A stretch of DNA of 64,000 nucleotides from Dichotomicrobium thermohalophilum (GTDB lineage: Bacteria; Pseudomonadota; Alphaproteobacteria; Rhizobiales; Rhodomicrobiaceae): NCBI RefSeq assembly GCF_003550175.1, contig NZ_QXDF01000001.1, positions 1,450,501-1,514,500 on the forward strand, read 5' to 3'. The position numbers and the translations under genes were made by a program. Below, piece after piece: positions 55,129-63,853 of the stretch. The notes beneath the pieces were generated by a model that had not been told where the DNA came from, searched no databases, and was given only the letters and a program-made list of their open reading frames with translations. Numbering within the stretch: position 1 is the first letter of the stretch; each line of letters opens with the position of its first letter.

Positions 55129-55350
55129 ATGGGCTCGGGCGGATGGTGGATGGGGCCGATCTTCACGATCATCATCCTTGTACTGGGCGTCCTTGCGATC
55201 GTTGCCCTGTGGCGGTTTGTCAGTGGTGGCTCGGGCCGCGAGGCAACCGGAAGCGGCGACCGGTCTCTGGAGGTTCTGCGGGAGCGTTTTGCGCGCGGCG
55301 AAATCGACGAAGAGGAATTCGAGGCGCGCAAGAGGGCGCTCAATCGCTAG
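55129..55350 (+). CDS. SHOCT-domain small membrane protein
   Basis: A 73-residue protein with one TM helix (IFTIIILVLGVLAIVALWRF, about 10-29), a Gly/Ser linker and a C-terminal SHOCT motif (LEVLRERFARGEIDEEEFEARKRAL) of the kind found at the end of many small membrane proteins; its role is probably oligomerisation or turnover control. It starts immediately after an in-frame TGA (see previous entry). Convergent with the CpaA gene nine bases downstream. Confidence 0.85.
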   Translation: MGSGGWWMGPIFTIIILVLGVLAIVALWRFVSGGSGREATGSGDRSLEVLRERFARGEIDEEEFEARKRALNR

Positions 55351-55359
55351 GTCGGCGGT

Positions 55360-55854
55360 TTAAAACAGGGCCGGCCCGAGCATCAGCGCGGCCAGGCCGA
55401 TGGGCACCGCGTAAGGCATCTTGCCGGTGCGCGCCCAGGCGAGCGGCCTAGCGATGGCCGCGTGGTTCTCCAGCGCCGGATTGAAGACCAGCAGCTTCTT
55501 CAACCCCACCAGCGCAACGGCCATCGCCCCGCCGAGCAAGGTCGTGATCAGCACGAACGGCCCGAGATCGGCCGGCCCCATCCACAGCGCCAGCGCGGCG
55601 ATAAACTTCGCGTCGCCGCCGCCGAACACACCCGCCACGAACAGCGCAAAAGCGACGACGAGCATGCCAACACCGGTGAGCATGTGCACCGGCAGATCGC
55701 CGCCACCCTGATCCAGGCTGTAAAGCAGGAAGAGGCCCGCGATCGCCAGCGGCACCCAGTTTGGCACGCGCAGATCGCGCAGGTCCGTAATCATGGCGTA
55801 GCTGACGAGAAAGATGAATGCGCCTTGGATGATGGGCTCGGCCCAGTCAGTCAT
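55360..55854 (-). CDS. cpaA: Prepilin peptidase CpaA/TadV
   Basis: A 164-residue A24-family aspartic peptidase with five or six TM helices. The catalytic aspartates lie in AMITDLRDLRVPNW and the GxGD-like GVFGGGDAKFIAAL. The short form without the N-methyltransferase domain is TadV/CpaA, which cleaves Flp prepilins such as that at 29033-29218. Standing alone without tad genes here. Confidence 0.93.
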   Translation of the reverse strand: MTDWAEPIIQGAFIFLVSYAMITDLRDLRVPNWVPLAIAGLFLLYSLDQGGGDLPVHMLTGVGMLVVAFALFVAGVFGGGDAKFIAALALWMGPADLGPFVLITTLLGGAMAVALVGLKKLLVFNPALENHAAIARPLAWARTGKMPYAVPIGLAALMLGPALF

Positions 55855-55967
55855 GTTCCCCCCTTGCCATCAGGGCTGTATGTTGTCCGTGCCCGAACAG
55901 CCAGACCATAGATAGCCGGCTGTTACTATCCTCCAAATATCAGTTTTGACCCGAGAGAAAGATCGGA

Positions 55968-56477
55968 ATGACAAAACCGGGGACGCCTCTACGCGCGATG
56001 ATGGACCGAAATGCTCGTTCTGGCCGGGTGGCCTGGATTGGGCTGCGCCCGGCGCGCAAGGCCAAGATCGAGGCGGTCGAGACAGTTGAAGTTACGCAGG
56101 ATGGGCTGGTGGGTGATCACTGGACGCGAGGTGGCCCGCGGGCGGTCACGCTCATTCAGTGGGAGCACCTGCCGGTGATTGGGGCGTTTCTGGGGCGCGA
56201 GGCGCCACCGCCGGAGCTTTTGCGCCGGAATATCGCGATCGCAGGCATCAACCTGTTGGGCTTGCGGCGGCGAACGTTCCAGATCGGACAGGTAGTGCTG
56301 CGTGGCACCGGGATTTGCGCCCCGTGCAGCCGGATGGAGCAGAACCTAGGGCCGGGCGGGTATTCAGCGGTGCGCCATCACGGCGGGATCGGTGCGGAGG
56401 TCATCAGGCCGGGGCATATTCAGCTTGGCGACCCGGTTCGCCTCGCGGAGGATCAGAGCGAGACCGGCCAGAGCTGA
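55968..56477 (+). CDS. MOSC-domain protein
   Basis: A 169-residue MOSC-family protein (molybdenum cofactor sulfurase C-terminal-like). Marks are QDGLVGDHWTRGGPRAVTLIQ, LLRRNIAIAGINLLGLR and the conserved Cys region GTGICAPCSRMEQNLG, likely the sulfur-carrying or molybdenum-ligating cysteine. No MOSC_N beta-barrel is present. The 3' end overlaps that of the convergent pdeM by 25 bases. Reductase of N-hydroxylated substrates (YiiM-like) is one possible function. Confidence 0.88.
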   Translation: MTKPGTPLRAMMDRNARSGRVAWIGLRPARKAKIEAVETVEVTQDGLVGDHWTRGGPRAVTLIQWEHLPVIGAFLGREAPPPELLRRNIAIAGINLLGLRRRTFQIGQVVLRGTGICAPCSRMEQNLGPGGYSAVRHHGGIGAEVIRPGHIQLGDPVRLAEDQSETGQS

Positions 56478-57154
56478 TCGTTGAAGATCAGGTATTGCCG
56501 CCAGTCTGTCCCGAGCAGGTCGGGCCAGGGCGCATCGCGCGTGACGCGAAGCCCGCCCGTGAACGCCCCGAAGGCCGGCATGACGAGCCGTTTCGCCCCG
56601 GCGACGAAGCAGGGGCCGGTGATCTTGTGGCCCTTGAGGCGCAATTTCAGCTTGGGATGATAATGGCCGATGATCTGCGCGCCCGGTGCCTCAACCGGCT
56701 GGTGCGCAAGGGTCAGCCCCGCCAGGTCGAGCCGTGCCGCGCCACGCCCCGTCAGGCCATCCGGCGGCTCCGGATCGTGATTGCCGTTGACCCAAACCCA
56801 ATCCGAGATGTCCTTCGCGATGTCTGCGAGACCGGCCTGATCCGCGGAAGAAAGCCGCCCGCGGGCTGAGCGATCATGGAAGCTGTCGCCAAGGCACACG
56901 ACGCGGGCGGGGGAATAGGCCGCGACAATTTCCGCCAGCCGGCGCAGCGTCTCGCGCGTATCGCAGACCGGGACCGGCACCCCACGCGCGGCATAATACG
57001 ACCCTTTTTCCAGATGAAGGTCGGAGACGATCAGCGTGTCCGCTTCGGGCAGATAGGCCCCGCCGCGCGCATCGAGCACGAGCGGGACGCCGGCGAAGGC
57101 GATCTGGCTCCGCGTGCGGTCGCTGACCGCTTCAGCCGGCCGCGGCACGCGCAT
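56453..57154 (-). CDS. pdeM: Ligase-associated metallophosphoesterase PdeM
   Basis: A 233-residue calcineurin-like phosphoesterase. Metal-binding motifs are IVSDLHLEKG, VCLGDSFHD, VNGNHDPEPP and the late IIGHYHPK. It belongs to the DNA repair cluster with the DEXH helicase, exonuclease and ligase. Its start overlaps the helicase stop by 23 bases, so the two are coupled. The 3' end runs 25 bases into the MOSC gene on the opposite strand. Confidence 0.92.
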   Translation of the reverse strand: MRVPRPAEAVSDRTRSQIAFAGVPLVLDARGGAYLPEADTLIVSDLHLEKGSYYAARGVPVPVCDTRETLRRLAEIVAAYSPARVVCLGDSFHDRSARGRLSSADQAGLADIAKDISDWVWVNGNHDPEPPDGLTGRGAARLDLAGLTLAHQPVEAPGAQIIGHYHPKLKLRLKGHKITGPCFVAGAKRLVMPAFGAFTGGLRVTRDAPWPDLLGTDWRQYLIFNDQLWPVSL

Positions 57155-59582
57155 CCTCCATCATCCGCTCCGCTTCGTCCTGCAGCGCGCTCTGGGCGAG
57201 CAGCGCCTCGATACCGCTGCCGCGCACCTGTTCCGCGCGGACCTGCATCAGCATCGGGATCGCCAGCGGCGAGGCGCGGCGCAAGGCCACGAAGCGCCAG
57301 TTCGGGTGGAACCGGCCCAGCATCCGCGACAGCCGCTTGAGATCGAGCAGTTCGCGCTCCGCCTCCCGGCGCGTCACGCTCAGCAGCACATGATCCGGCT
57401 CGTGCCGACGCAGCGTGTCGTAGATCAGGTCGGTGCTGAACGTCACCTGCTTCATGGTCTTGCGCTCGCCCGCGTAGTTCTGCTCGGTCAGCCCGGCAAC
57501 AGTCGCCACCTGCCGGAAGGCGCGCTTGAGCATCGGCGATTCCGCGATCCATTCCTCAAGCTCGTCGCCGAGAATATCCGGCGCGAGGAGGGAGTCGATA
57601 TGCGCGTCCGTCACTGTGGACAGATTCGTCACGGTGAGCCCGTAATCGCTGATCACGAAGCTGACCGGCTTGAGGCCCATACGCTCCATGCGCCGGGTGA
57701 TGAGCATCCCGAGCGTCTGGTTCGCCTTGCGCCCCTCGAAGGTGTAGAAGACGGTGTAGCGCAGCCGGCCGCGCCCGAAATGTTCGATCAGCATGCTGTC
57801 CTCGTCGGGCAGGCGGGAGACCTGTTTCTGAAGCGCCAGCCAGTCGCGCACGCTCTCGGGCAGCGCGGCCCATGCGTCAGGCCGGGCGAACAGTTCGCGC
57901 ACGCGCTCCGCAAGATAGGTCGATAGCGGCATCTGCCCGCCGACATAGGCCGGAACCTTCGGCTCGCCGCCCTTTGCGGCCCGCGCCTCAAGCGTCATGT
58001 CGCGCACGCGCTCGAAGCTCAGCACCTCGCCCGCGAACAGGAAGGTGTCGCCCGGCGTCAGCCCTTGCGCGAAATATTCCTCCACCTCGCCAAGCACGCG
58101 ACCCCCGCGCGGGCCGAACATCTTTTTCACGCGCAGCCGGCTGGCCTCGACAATGGTGCCGATATTCTGGCGGTGACGGCGCGCGACGCGCTGATGCGTG
58201 AGGCGGTACAGGCCGTCGGTGCCCATCTGCAGGCGGCGATAGCGGGGATAGTTGCCCAGTACGGTGCCGCCATCGACGGCAAAGCGGAACAGCGCGTCAA
58301 ACTCCGCGCGCGGCATCTCGGCATAGGGTGCGGCGCTCGTCACCTCGGCATAAAGCGCGTCGGGGCAAACCGGCGCGGCGCAGGCGCAGTTGACGATATA
58401 CTGGATGACCGTGTCGCGCGTCGCGGTCCAGTCCTGCACGCCGTCGAGCACGCCGTTTTCAATTGCCTCGATGGCGGCGAGGCATTCCAGCGTCTCGAAA
58501 CGGTTGGTTGGCACCAGCAGCGCGCGGCTCGGCTCATCCAGCCGGTGATTGGCGCGGCCGATCCGCTGCAACAGCCGGCTGACGCCCTTCGGCGCGCCGA
58601 CCTGCACGACGAGATCGACATCGCCCCAGTCGATGCCGAGCTCCAGCGCCGAGGTGGCGACAACCGCGCGCAGCTTGCCGCTGGCCATCATCTCCTCGGT
58701 CTTGCGCCGCTGTTCCTTGTCGAGGCTGCCGTGATAGACGGTGATCGGCAGAGCGTCCTCGTTCGCCTGCCAGAGCCATTGCAGCATCAGTTCGGCCTGC
58801 GCGCGCGTGTTGACGAACAGGATCGACGTGCCCGCCGCGCGCACCGCCTCATATATCTCCGGGATCGCGTAGCGCGCCATGAAGCCACCATAGGGCAGGG
58901 GCGTTTCGGTGCGCAGCATCTCGATCTGCGGGCGCGGCGCGGCTTCGGCGATGTGGACGGTTGCGGGCGCGCCGCTGCTGCCGAGCCATTCGGCCAGCCC
59001 GTTCGGGTTGGCAACAGTGGCCGACAGGCCGAAGCGGACATGATCGGGCGCAAGTTGGCGCAGCCGGGCCAGCGCGAGCGCGGTGAAGTCGCCGCGTTTG
59101 GTCGCCGCGAAGCTGTGGGTCTCGTCGACGACGACCGCGCGCAGCCCGCCGAATATCCGCGGCGCATCCGTGTAGGACAACATTAGCATCAGCGATTCCG
59201 GCGTGGTCATCAGGATGTCCGGCGGCGTGCGGCGCTGGCGCTGGCGCTTCGCGCCCGGCGTGTCGCCGGTGCGGCTTTCGGTGCGCACGTTCAGGCCCAT
59301 CCCTTCGATGGGCGCGGTCAGATTCCGGGCGATGTCATTGGTGAGCGCCTTGAGCGGCGATATATAGAGGGTGTGGAGGTGGCCGGTGCCGTTCTCGTGA
59401 ATGTCGATCAGCGAGGGCAGCAGCCCGGCGAGCGTCTTGCCGCCGCCCGTCGGCGCGATCAGCAGGGTTGAGCGGCGCTCGCGGAACGCGCGGACAAGCG
59501 CGCGCTGATGATCATGCAGCCGCCAGCCGCGTGCGGTGAACCAGTCCGCGACGTAATCTGGTATGTCTGGCGTGCCGGTCAT
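57132..59582 (-). CDS. Ligase-associated DEXH-box helicase (Lhr-like)
   Basis: An 816-residue superfamily 2 helicase. Walker A is APTGGGKT (43-50), motif II is DETHS (about 150), and motif VI lies near QRIGRANHRLDEPSRALL. After the RecA pair come winged-helix and Lhr-core regions (about 400-816) rich in Arg, with MLIEHFGRGRLRYTVFYTFEGRKANQTLG. In bacteria this gene accompanies an ATP-dependent ligase and an SNM1-like nuclease, presumably in crosslink or break repair. First gene of the minus-strand half of the divergent cluster. Confidence 0.94.
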   Translation of the reverse strand: MTGTPDIPDYVADWFTARGWRLHDHQRALVRAFRERRSTLLIAPTGGGKTLAGLLPSLIDIHENGTGHLHTLYISPLKALTNDIARNLTAPIEGMGLNVRTESRTGDTPGAKRQRQRRTPPDILMTTPESLMLMLSYTDAPRIFGGLRAVVVDETHSFAATKRGDFTALALARLRQLAPDHVRFGLSATVANPNGLAEWLGSSGAPATVHIAEAAPRPQIEMLRTETPLPYGGFMARYAIPEIYEAVRAAGTSILFVNTRAQAELMLQWLWQANEDALPITVYHGSLDKEQRRKTEEMMASGKLRAVVATSALELGIDWGDVDLVVQVGAPKGVSRLLQRIGRANHRLDEPSRALLVPTNRFETLECLAAIEAIENGVLDGVQDWTATRDTVIQYIVNCACAAPVCPDALYAEVTSAAPYAEMPRAEFDALFRFAVDGGTVLGNYPRYRRLQMGTDGLYRLTHQRVARRHRQNIGTIVEASRLRVKKMFGPRGGRVLGEVEEYFAQGLTPGDTFLFAGEVLSFERVRDMTLEARAAKGGEPKVPAYVGGQMPLSTYLAERVRELFARPDAWAALPESVRDWLALQKQVSRLPDEDSMLIEHFGRGRLRYTVFYTFEGRKANQTLGMLITRRMERMGLKPVSFVISDYGLTVTNLSTVTDAHIDSLLAPDILGDELEEWIAESPMLKRAFRQVATVAGLTEQNYAGERKTMKQVTFSTDLIYDTLRRHEPDHVLLSVTRREAERELLDLKRLSRMLGRFHPNWRFVALRRASPLAIPMLMQVRAEQVRGSGIEALLAQSALQDEAERMMEDARAAAG

Positions 59583-59635
59583 TCAAACAGCCGAAAGCGA
59601 TTTTGCAAAAAGGTCAATCACACCCAAGCACTTGG

Positions 59636-60625
59636 ATGGAGGTCCGGCCCGAGGGGCTGTTCTGCCGGCCCGGCGGGTTCTACATCGACCCCATCCGCCC
59701 GGTGAAACATGCGCTGATAACACACGGGCACGCCGATCACGCGCGCGCCGGGCATGAATGCGTTATGGCAACGCCGGAGACGCTGGCAATCATGGCGAGC
59801 CGCGCGGGCGCGGATTTCGCCGAGCATCAGATCCCCATGCCGTATGGCGAAGTTACGGGGACGAGCGGTGTCAGGATCAGCTTTCACCCGGCCGGGCACA
59901 TCCTGGGCAGCGCGCAAATCCTGCTGGAACATGCCGATACGCGGCTGGTCGTCTCCGGCGACTACAAGCGCGAGCACGACCCGACCTGCGCGCCGTTCGA
60001 GCCGGTACCGTGCGACGTGTTCGTCACCGAAGCGACCTTCGGCCTGCCGGTGTTCCGCACGCCGCCGGTGGAAGGCGAGATCGACAAGCTGCTCGGCTCG
60101 CTGCGGCTGTTCCCGGAGCGGTGCCATGCCGTCGGCGTCTATGCGCTGGGCAAGTGTCAGAGGCTGATTCGCGCGCTGCGGGATGCCGGCTATGACCGGC
60201 CAATCTACCTGCATGGCGCGCTGGTGAAGCTGTGCGCGCTTTATGAAGAGCATGGCATCGCGCTTGGCGATCTCGTCCGCGTGTCGGAGGTGCCACGCGA
60301 GAAGCTGGCCGGCGAGATCGTACTATGTCCGCCCGGATCGCTGACCGATCGCTGGTCGCGCAAGCTGCCGAACGTCCTGCCCGCGATGGCCTCGGGCTGG
60401 ATGCAGGTGCGCGCGCGGGCCAAGCAACGCCGGGTGGAGTTGCCGCTTATTATCTCCGATCACGCTGACTGGGACGACCTGATCCGCACGATCGAGGATG
60501 TCGGCGCGCGCGAAATCTGGGTCACGCATGGCCGCGAAGATGCGCTTGTTCATCAGGCCAAGCGCATGGGGCTGAAAGCGCGGGCGCTGTCGCTGATTGG
60601 CTACGAGGAGGACGCGGCAGACTAG
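59636..60625 (+). CDS. Ligase-associated MBL-fold exonuclease (SNM1/beta-CASP-like)
   Basis: A 329-residue metallo-beta-lactamase nuclease. Metal ligands lie in THGHADHARAGHE, with further sites in FHPAGHILGSAQI and VVSGDYKRE, and a final SDHADWDDL. Processing of damaged DNA ends is expected by analogy with SNM1/PSO2 and the exonuclease of the ligase-associated cluster. The ATG at 59636 begins the conserved MEVRPEGLF; upstream residues to 59603 are rejected. Transcribed divergently from the helicase across 53 bases. Confidence 0.93.
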   Translation: MEVRPEGLFCRPGGFYIDPIRPVKHALITHGHADHARAGHECVMATPETLAIMASRAGADFAEHQIPMPYGEVTGTSGVRISFHPAGHILGSAQILLEHADTRLVVSGDYKREHDPTCAPFEPVPCDVFVTEATFGLPVFRTPPVEGEIDKLLGSLRLFPERCHAVGVYALGKCQRLIRALRDAGYDRPIYLHGALVKLCALYEEHGIALGDLVRVSEVPREKLAGEIVLCPPGSLTDRWSRKLPNVLPAMASGWMQVRARAKQRRVELPLIISDHADWDDLIRTIEDVGAREIWVTHGREDALVHQAKRMGLKARALSLIGYEEDAAD

Positions 60626-60692
60626 GCGCGTTCCGAAAAGCATGTCCCGGCCTCAGAGCCGGGATCAGAACCGGTTTTCGGACAAAACGCGC
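60626..60692. repeat. Palindromic repeat between exonuclease and ligase
   Basis: The outer arms GCGCGTT (60626-60632) and AACGCGC (60686-60692), next TCCGAAAA (60632-60639) and TTTTCGGA (60675-60682), and an inner stem TCCCGGC/GCCGGGA (60645-60651 with 60658-60664) give a nested palindrome. The tccgaaaa/ttttcgga pattern is, from memory, a common dispersed element in Rhizobiales. It lies between two genes likely to be cotranscribed and may affect ligase expression. Confidence 0.7.
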
Positions 60693-60708
60693 GAAACGGA
60701 AAAAAGCC

Positions 60709-62301
60709 ATGCATGATTTTTCGGCGCTGCTTGAGCGGCTCTATTTCACCTACGGGAACAATGACAAGGCCGCGATCATCAACGACTATCTCGCGCGCAC
60801 GCCGGACCCGGACCGCGGCTGGGCAATCGCGGCGATCGCGGGCGAATTGCGCTTCGACCTGTTCAAGAGTTCGCTCGTGCGCGATCTCGTGAAAGAGCGG
60901 GTCGATCCGGTGCTGTTCGATCTGTCCTACGATTATGTCGGCGAACTGTCAGAGACGGTCGCGCATCTCTGGCCGGTGAGCAAAAACGCCAAGCGGCTCA
61001 ACCGCCTGCCGCCGCTGCACGAGGTCGTGGAGAAGTTCTCGACGCTGCCGAAGGGCGAGATCGCGGCCTATCTCGTCGACTTGCTGGACAATGCCACGGC
61101 GCAGGAGCGCTGGGCGCTCATCAAGCTCGGCACGCGCGGCCTGCGCATCGGCATGTCGGCGCGGTTCCTGAAGCGTTGCCTTGCGGAGTATGGCGGCGTC
61201 GATGTCAGTGAGGTCGAGGAAGTCTGGCACGCGCTGTCCCCGCCCTATGAGGAGCTGTTCGCCTGGCTCGAAGGACAGGCCGAGAAGCCGCGCACCGGCG
61301 ATGCGGTCGTGTTCCATCCGGTGATGCTGGCGCATCCGATCGAGGACGGCGAACTCGACACCATCACGCCGGACGCCTTTCAGGCCGAATGGAAATATGA
61401 CGGCGTGCGCGTGCAGGCGGTGAGCACGCCGGAGGGCCGCGCGCTGTTCTCGCGCACGGGCGATGACATGAGCGCGGCGTTCCCCGATGTCGTCGCGCGG
61501 ATGGATTTTACCGGCGTGTTCGACGGCGAGCTATTGGTACGCAACAACGGCGCGCTCGGCACCTTCAACGACCTGCAGAAACGGCTGAACCGCAAGCGCC
61601 CGGAAAAGAAGCTGATGGCCGAGTTGCCGGGCCATCTGATCCTCTATGATGTGCTCAAGCTCAATGGAGAAGACTTGCGCCCTCTGACTCTGGATGAGCG
61701 CCGCGCCCGACTGCATGAGTGGTTCGCCTTGCACCAGCCCCAGGGCATGTCGCTGTCAGACCGGCTCGATTTTGCGTCTCCTCAGGAGCTTCAGAATCTG
61801 CGCGCGCGCGTCAGCGACGGCGATGAGCCGGACCTTGCCACCGTTGAAGGGCTGATGCTCAAGCGACGCGACACAGCCTATATCCCCGGCCGTCCAAAGG
61901 GTGCGTGGTACAAGTGGAAGCGCGATCCGCTGCTGGTCGATGCCGTGCTGATGTACGCCCAGCGCGGCCATGGCAAGCGCTCATCCTTTTATTCCGACTA
62001 CACTTTCGGCGTCTGGCACGGCGACGAGCTGTTGCCCGTCGGCAAGGCCTATTTCGGCTTCACCGACGACGAGCTGAAGGAGCTGGACAAGTGGGTGCGG
62101 AACAACACGGTGGCGCGCTTTGGTCCGGTGCGCGAGGTGGCAAAGGCGCTGGTCTTCGAGGTCGCGTTCGATTCCCTACACCCCTCGACCCGCCACAAAT
62201 GTGGCCTGGCCATGCGCTTTCCCCGGATCAACCGGATTCGCTGGGACAAGCCCGCCGCCGAAGCCGATCGGCTCGAGACACTGGCGACGCTGGTTCGCTG
62301 A
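60709..62301 (+). CDS. ATP-dependent DNA ligase (cisplatin damage response type)
   Basis: A 530-residue ligase. The AMP-accepting Lys229 lies in EWKYDGVRVQ. Downstream motifs are FDGELLV, LILYDVLKLNGED, VEGLMLKRRDTAYIPGRPKGAWYKWKRDPL, the nucleotidyltransferase motif V lysine. An N-terminal alpha-helical DNA-binding domain covers about 1-200 and the OB fold about 430-530 (VLMYAQRGHG, FGFTDDEL). It belongs to the bacterial LigB-like / cisplatin-response group found with Lhr-like helicases. ATG at 60709 has GGAAAAAAG upstream. Confidence 0.94.
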   Translation: MHDFSALLERLYFTYGNNDKAAIINDYLARTPDPDRGWAIAAIAGELRFDLFKSSLVRDLVKERVDPVLFDLSYDYVGELSETVAHLWPVSKNAKRLNRLPPLHEVVEKFSTLPKGEIAAYLVDLLDNATAQERWALIKLGTRGLRIGMSARFLKRCLAEYGGVDVSEVEEVWHALSPPYEELFAWLEGQAEKPRTGDAVVFHPVMLAHPIEDGELDTITPDAFQAEWKYDGVRVQAVSTPEGRALFSRTGDDMSAAFPDVVARMDFTGVFDGELLVRNNGALGTFNDLQKRLNRKRPEKKLMAELPGHLILYDVLKLNGEDLRPLTLDERRARLHEWFALHQPQGMSLSDRLDFASPQELQNLRARVSDGDEPDLATVEGLMLKRRDTAYIPGRPKGAWYKWKRDPLLVDAVLMYAQRGHGKRSSFYSDYTFGVWHGDELLPVGKAYFGFTDDELKELDKWVRNNTVARFGPVREVAKALVFEVAFDSLHPSTRHKCGLAMRFPRINRIRWDKPAAEADRLETLATLVR

Positions 62302-62329
62302 GAAAACGCGCAAAAACCTGCGGCGCGCG

Positions 62330-62358
62330 TTGACACTGGCGCGCCCCTCACTCATATT
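62330..62358 (+). promoter_or_regulatory. Sigma70-type promoter of rhlE
   Basis: Perfect -35 TTGACA (62330-62335), 17-base spacer, -10 CATATT (62353-62358; 4 of 6 matches). It would give a leader of about 165 bases before rhlE. An inverted repeat AACGCGC/GCGCGTT (62305-62311 with 62325-62331) overlaps the -35 and may be an operator or the end of the ligase transcript. The 62302-62529 gap holds no gene. Confidence 0.6.
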
Positions 62359-62529
62359 CACGTCAATCGCCGATGGACGGCGCAGCGGCTTCTGAAGTCT
62401 GGTCCCGGCGTTATCTTTAATCTCTGTCTTCTCCGATTTGCGCGCGGTGAGGACGTTTGCCTCAGTCGGGCTTGCGTTCACGATGACGTTTCGCCACTGC
62501 CTGTCGCATCGGAAGAAGGTACTGATCTC

Positions 62530-63768
62530 TTGACGACATTTGAGCACCTTGGGCTTTCCAAGGCTCTCGCCGACGTGTTGGCTGGCTTGGACTACAGCCA
62601 ACCCACTCCCATCCAACAACAAGCCATTCCGCCGCTGATGCGCGGTAAGGACATCCTGGCGCTGGCGCAGACCGGCACCGGCAAGACGGCCGCGTTTACG
62701 CTGCCGATTCTGGAGCGGCTCAGCCATGACAAGCGCCCGCCGCTGCCCGGCCAGCCCAAGGCGCTGATCCTCGCGCCGACGCGCGAACTCGCTCAGCAGA
62801 TCGCCGAAAGCCTGCGCAGTTATGGCCGCAAGCTCCGGCTGCGCCACGGCATCGTCGTCGGCGGCGTCGCGGCGCGTCCGCAGATCAAGGCGCTGCGCGA
62901 CGGCGTTGACGTTCTGGTCGCGACAACCGGGCGGCTGCTCGATCACATCGAGCAAGGGCATGTGCGCCTGCAGAACACCGGCATCCTCGTGCTCGATGAG
63001 GCCGACCGGATGTTCGACATGGGCTTCATTCGCGACGTGCGTAAGATCGCTGCGATGATGCCGGCTGAGCGCCAGACAGCGCTCTTCTCCGCGACAATGC
63101 CGGATGAGATCGCCAAGCTCTCCCGCGAAATCCTTACGGAGCCGGTGCGGGTGGAAATCGCCGCGAAGACGCTAACGGTCGACAGGGTCCGCCAGAACGT
63201 GATGTTCGTGGAGCAGGGCGGGAAGCTCGGGGCCCTCAAGGGGCTTTTGAGCGATGCGGCCTGCGAACGCACCATCGTCTTCACCCGGACCAAACGCGGG
63301 GCTGATCGGCTTGCCCGGCAACTGATCAAGGGTGACACGACAGCCGAGGCGATTCACGGCGACAAGTCGCAGTCTGCCCGGCAGCGCGCTCTGGCCCGCT
63401 TCAGCGATGGCAAGGCACAGGTTCTTGTCGCCACGGACGTGGCTGCGCGCGGGATCGACATCGACAATGTGACCCACGTCATCAACTACGATCTGCCTGG
63501 CGAGCCGGAGAGCTACGTGCACCGAATCGGGCGGACTGCCCGTGCGGGGCTGAGCGGTACCGCGATCTCGCTTTGCACCCCGGCCGATCGCGGCAATCTC
63601 AAGGCGATCGAAAAGCTGACGCGCCGCCGGATGGACGTGATTGGCGGCGAGGCCACCCCAGGTGAAGCGCCTTCGTCATCGGCACCGGCAGCGCAGGACA
63701 AGCCTGCTGCCGCGCGGCGCCCGCGCCGGCGCAACCGGCGGCCCGCCCCTTCCCGAAACGCAGCGTAA
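62530..63768 (+). CDS. rhlE: DEAD-box RNA helicase RhlE
   Basis: A 412-residue RNA helicase. Motifs: Q motif YSQPTPIQQQAIPPL, Walker A AQTGTGKTAAF, DEAD in VLDEADRMF, SAT in FSATMPDE, and HRIGRTARAG. The C-terminus is a basic, disordered tail (ARRPRRRNRRPAPS). RhlE-type helicases unwind structured RNA and assist ribosome and cold-shock functions. The start is TTG at 62530, with GAAGGT about 10 bases upstream. A cold-shock protein gene follows 86 bases later. Confidence 0.93.
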   Translation: MTTFEHLGLSKALADVLAGLDYSQPTPIQQQAIPPLMRGKDILALAQTGTGKTAAFTLPILERLSHDKRPPLPGQPKALILAPTRELAQQIAESLRSYGRKLRLRHGIVVGGVAARPQIKALRDGVDVLVATTGRLLDHIEQGHVRLQNTGILVLDEADRMFDMGFIRDVRKIAAMMPAERQTALFSATMPDEIAKLSREILTEPVRVEIAAKTLTVDRVRQNVMFVEQGGKLGALKGLLSDAACERTIVFTRTKRGADRLARQLIKGDTTAEAIHGDKSQSARQRALARFSDGKAQVLVATDVAARGIDIDNVTHVINYDLPGEPESYVHRIGRTARAGLSGTAISLCTPADRGNLKAIEKLTRRRMDVIGGEATPGEAPSSSAPAAQDKPAAARRPRRRNRRPAPSRNAA

Positions 63769-63853
63769 CGACGGCCGAGACAATGAGAGACGGCCGGCGG
63801 GGCGCGCGATATCCCCATCCCAATTCCACTCAACAGGCAAAGGAGAACTTGAT

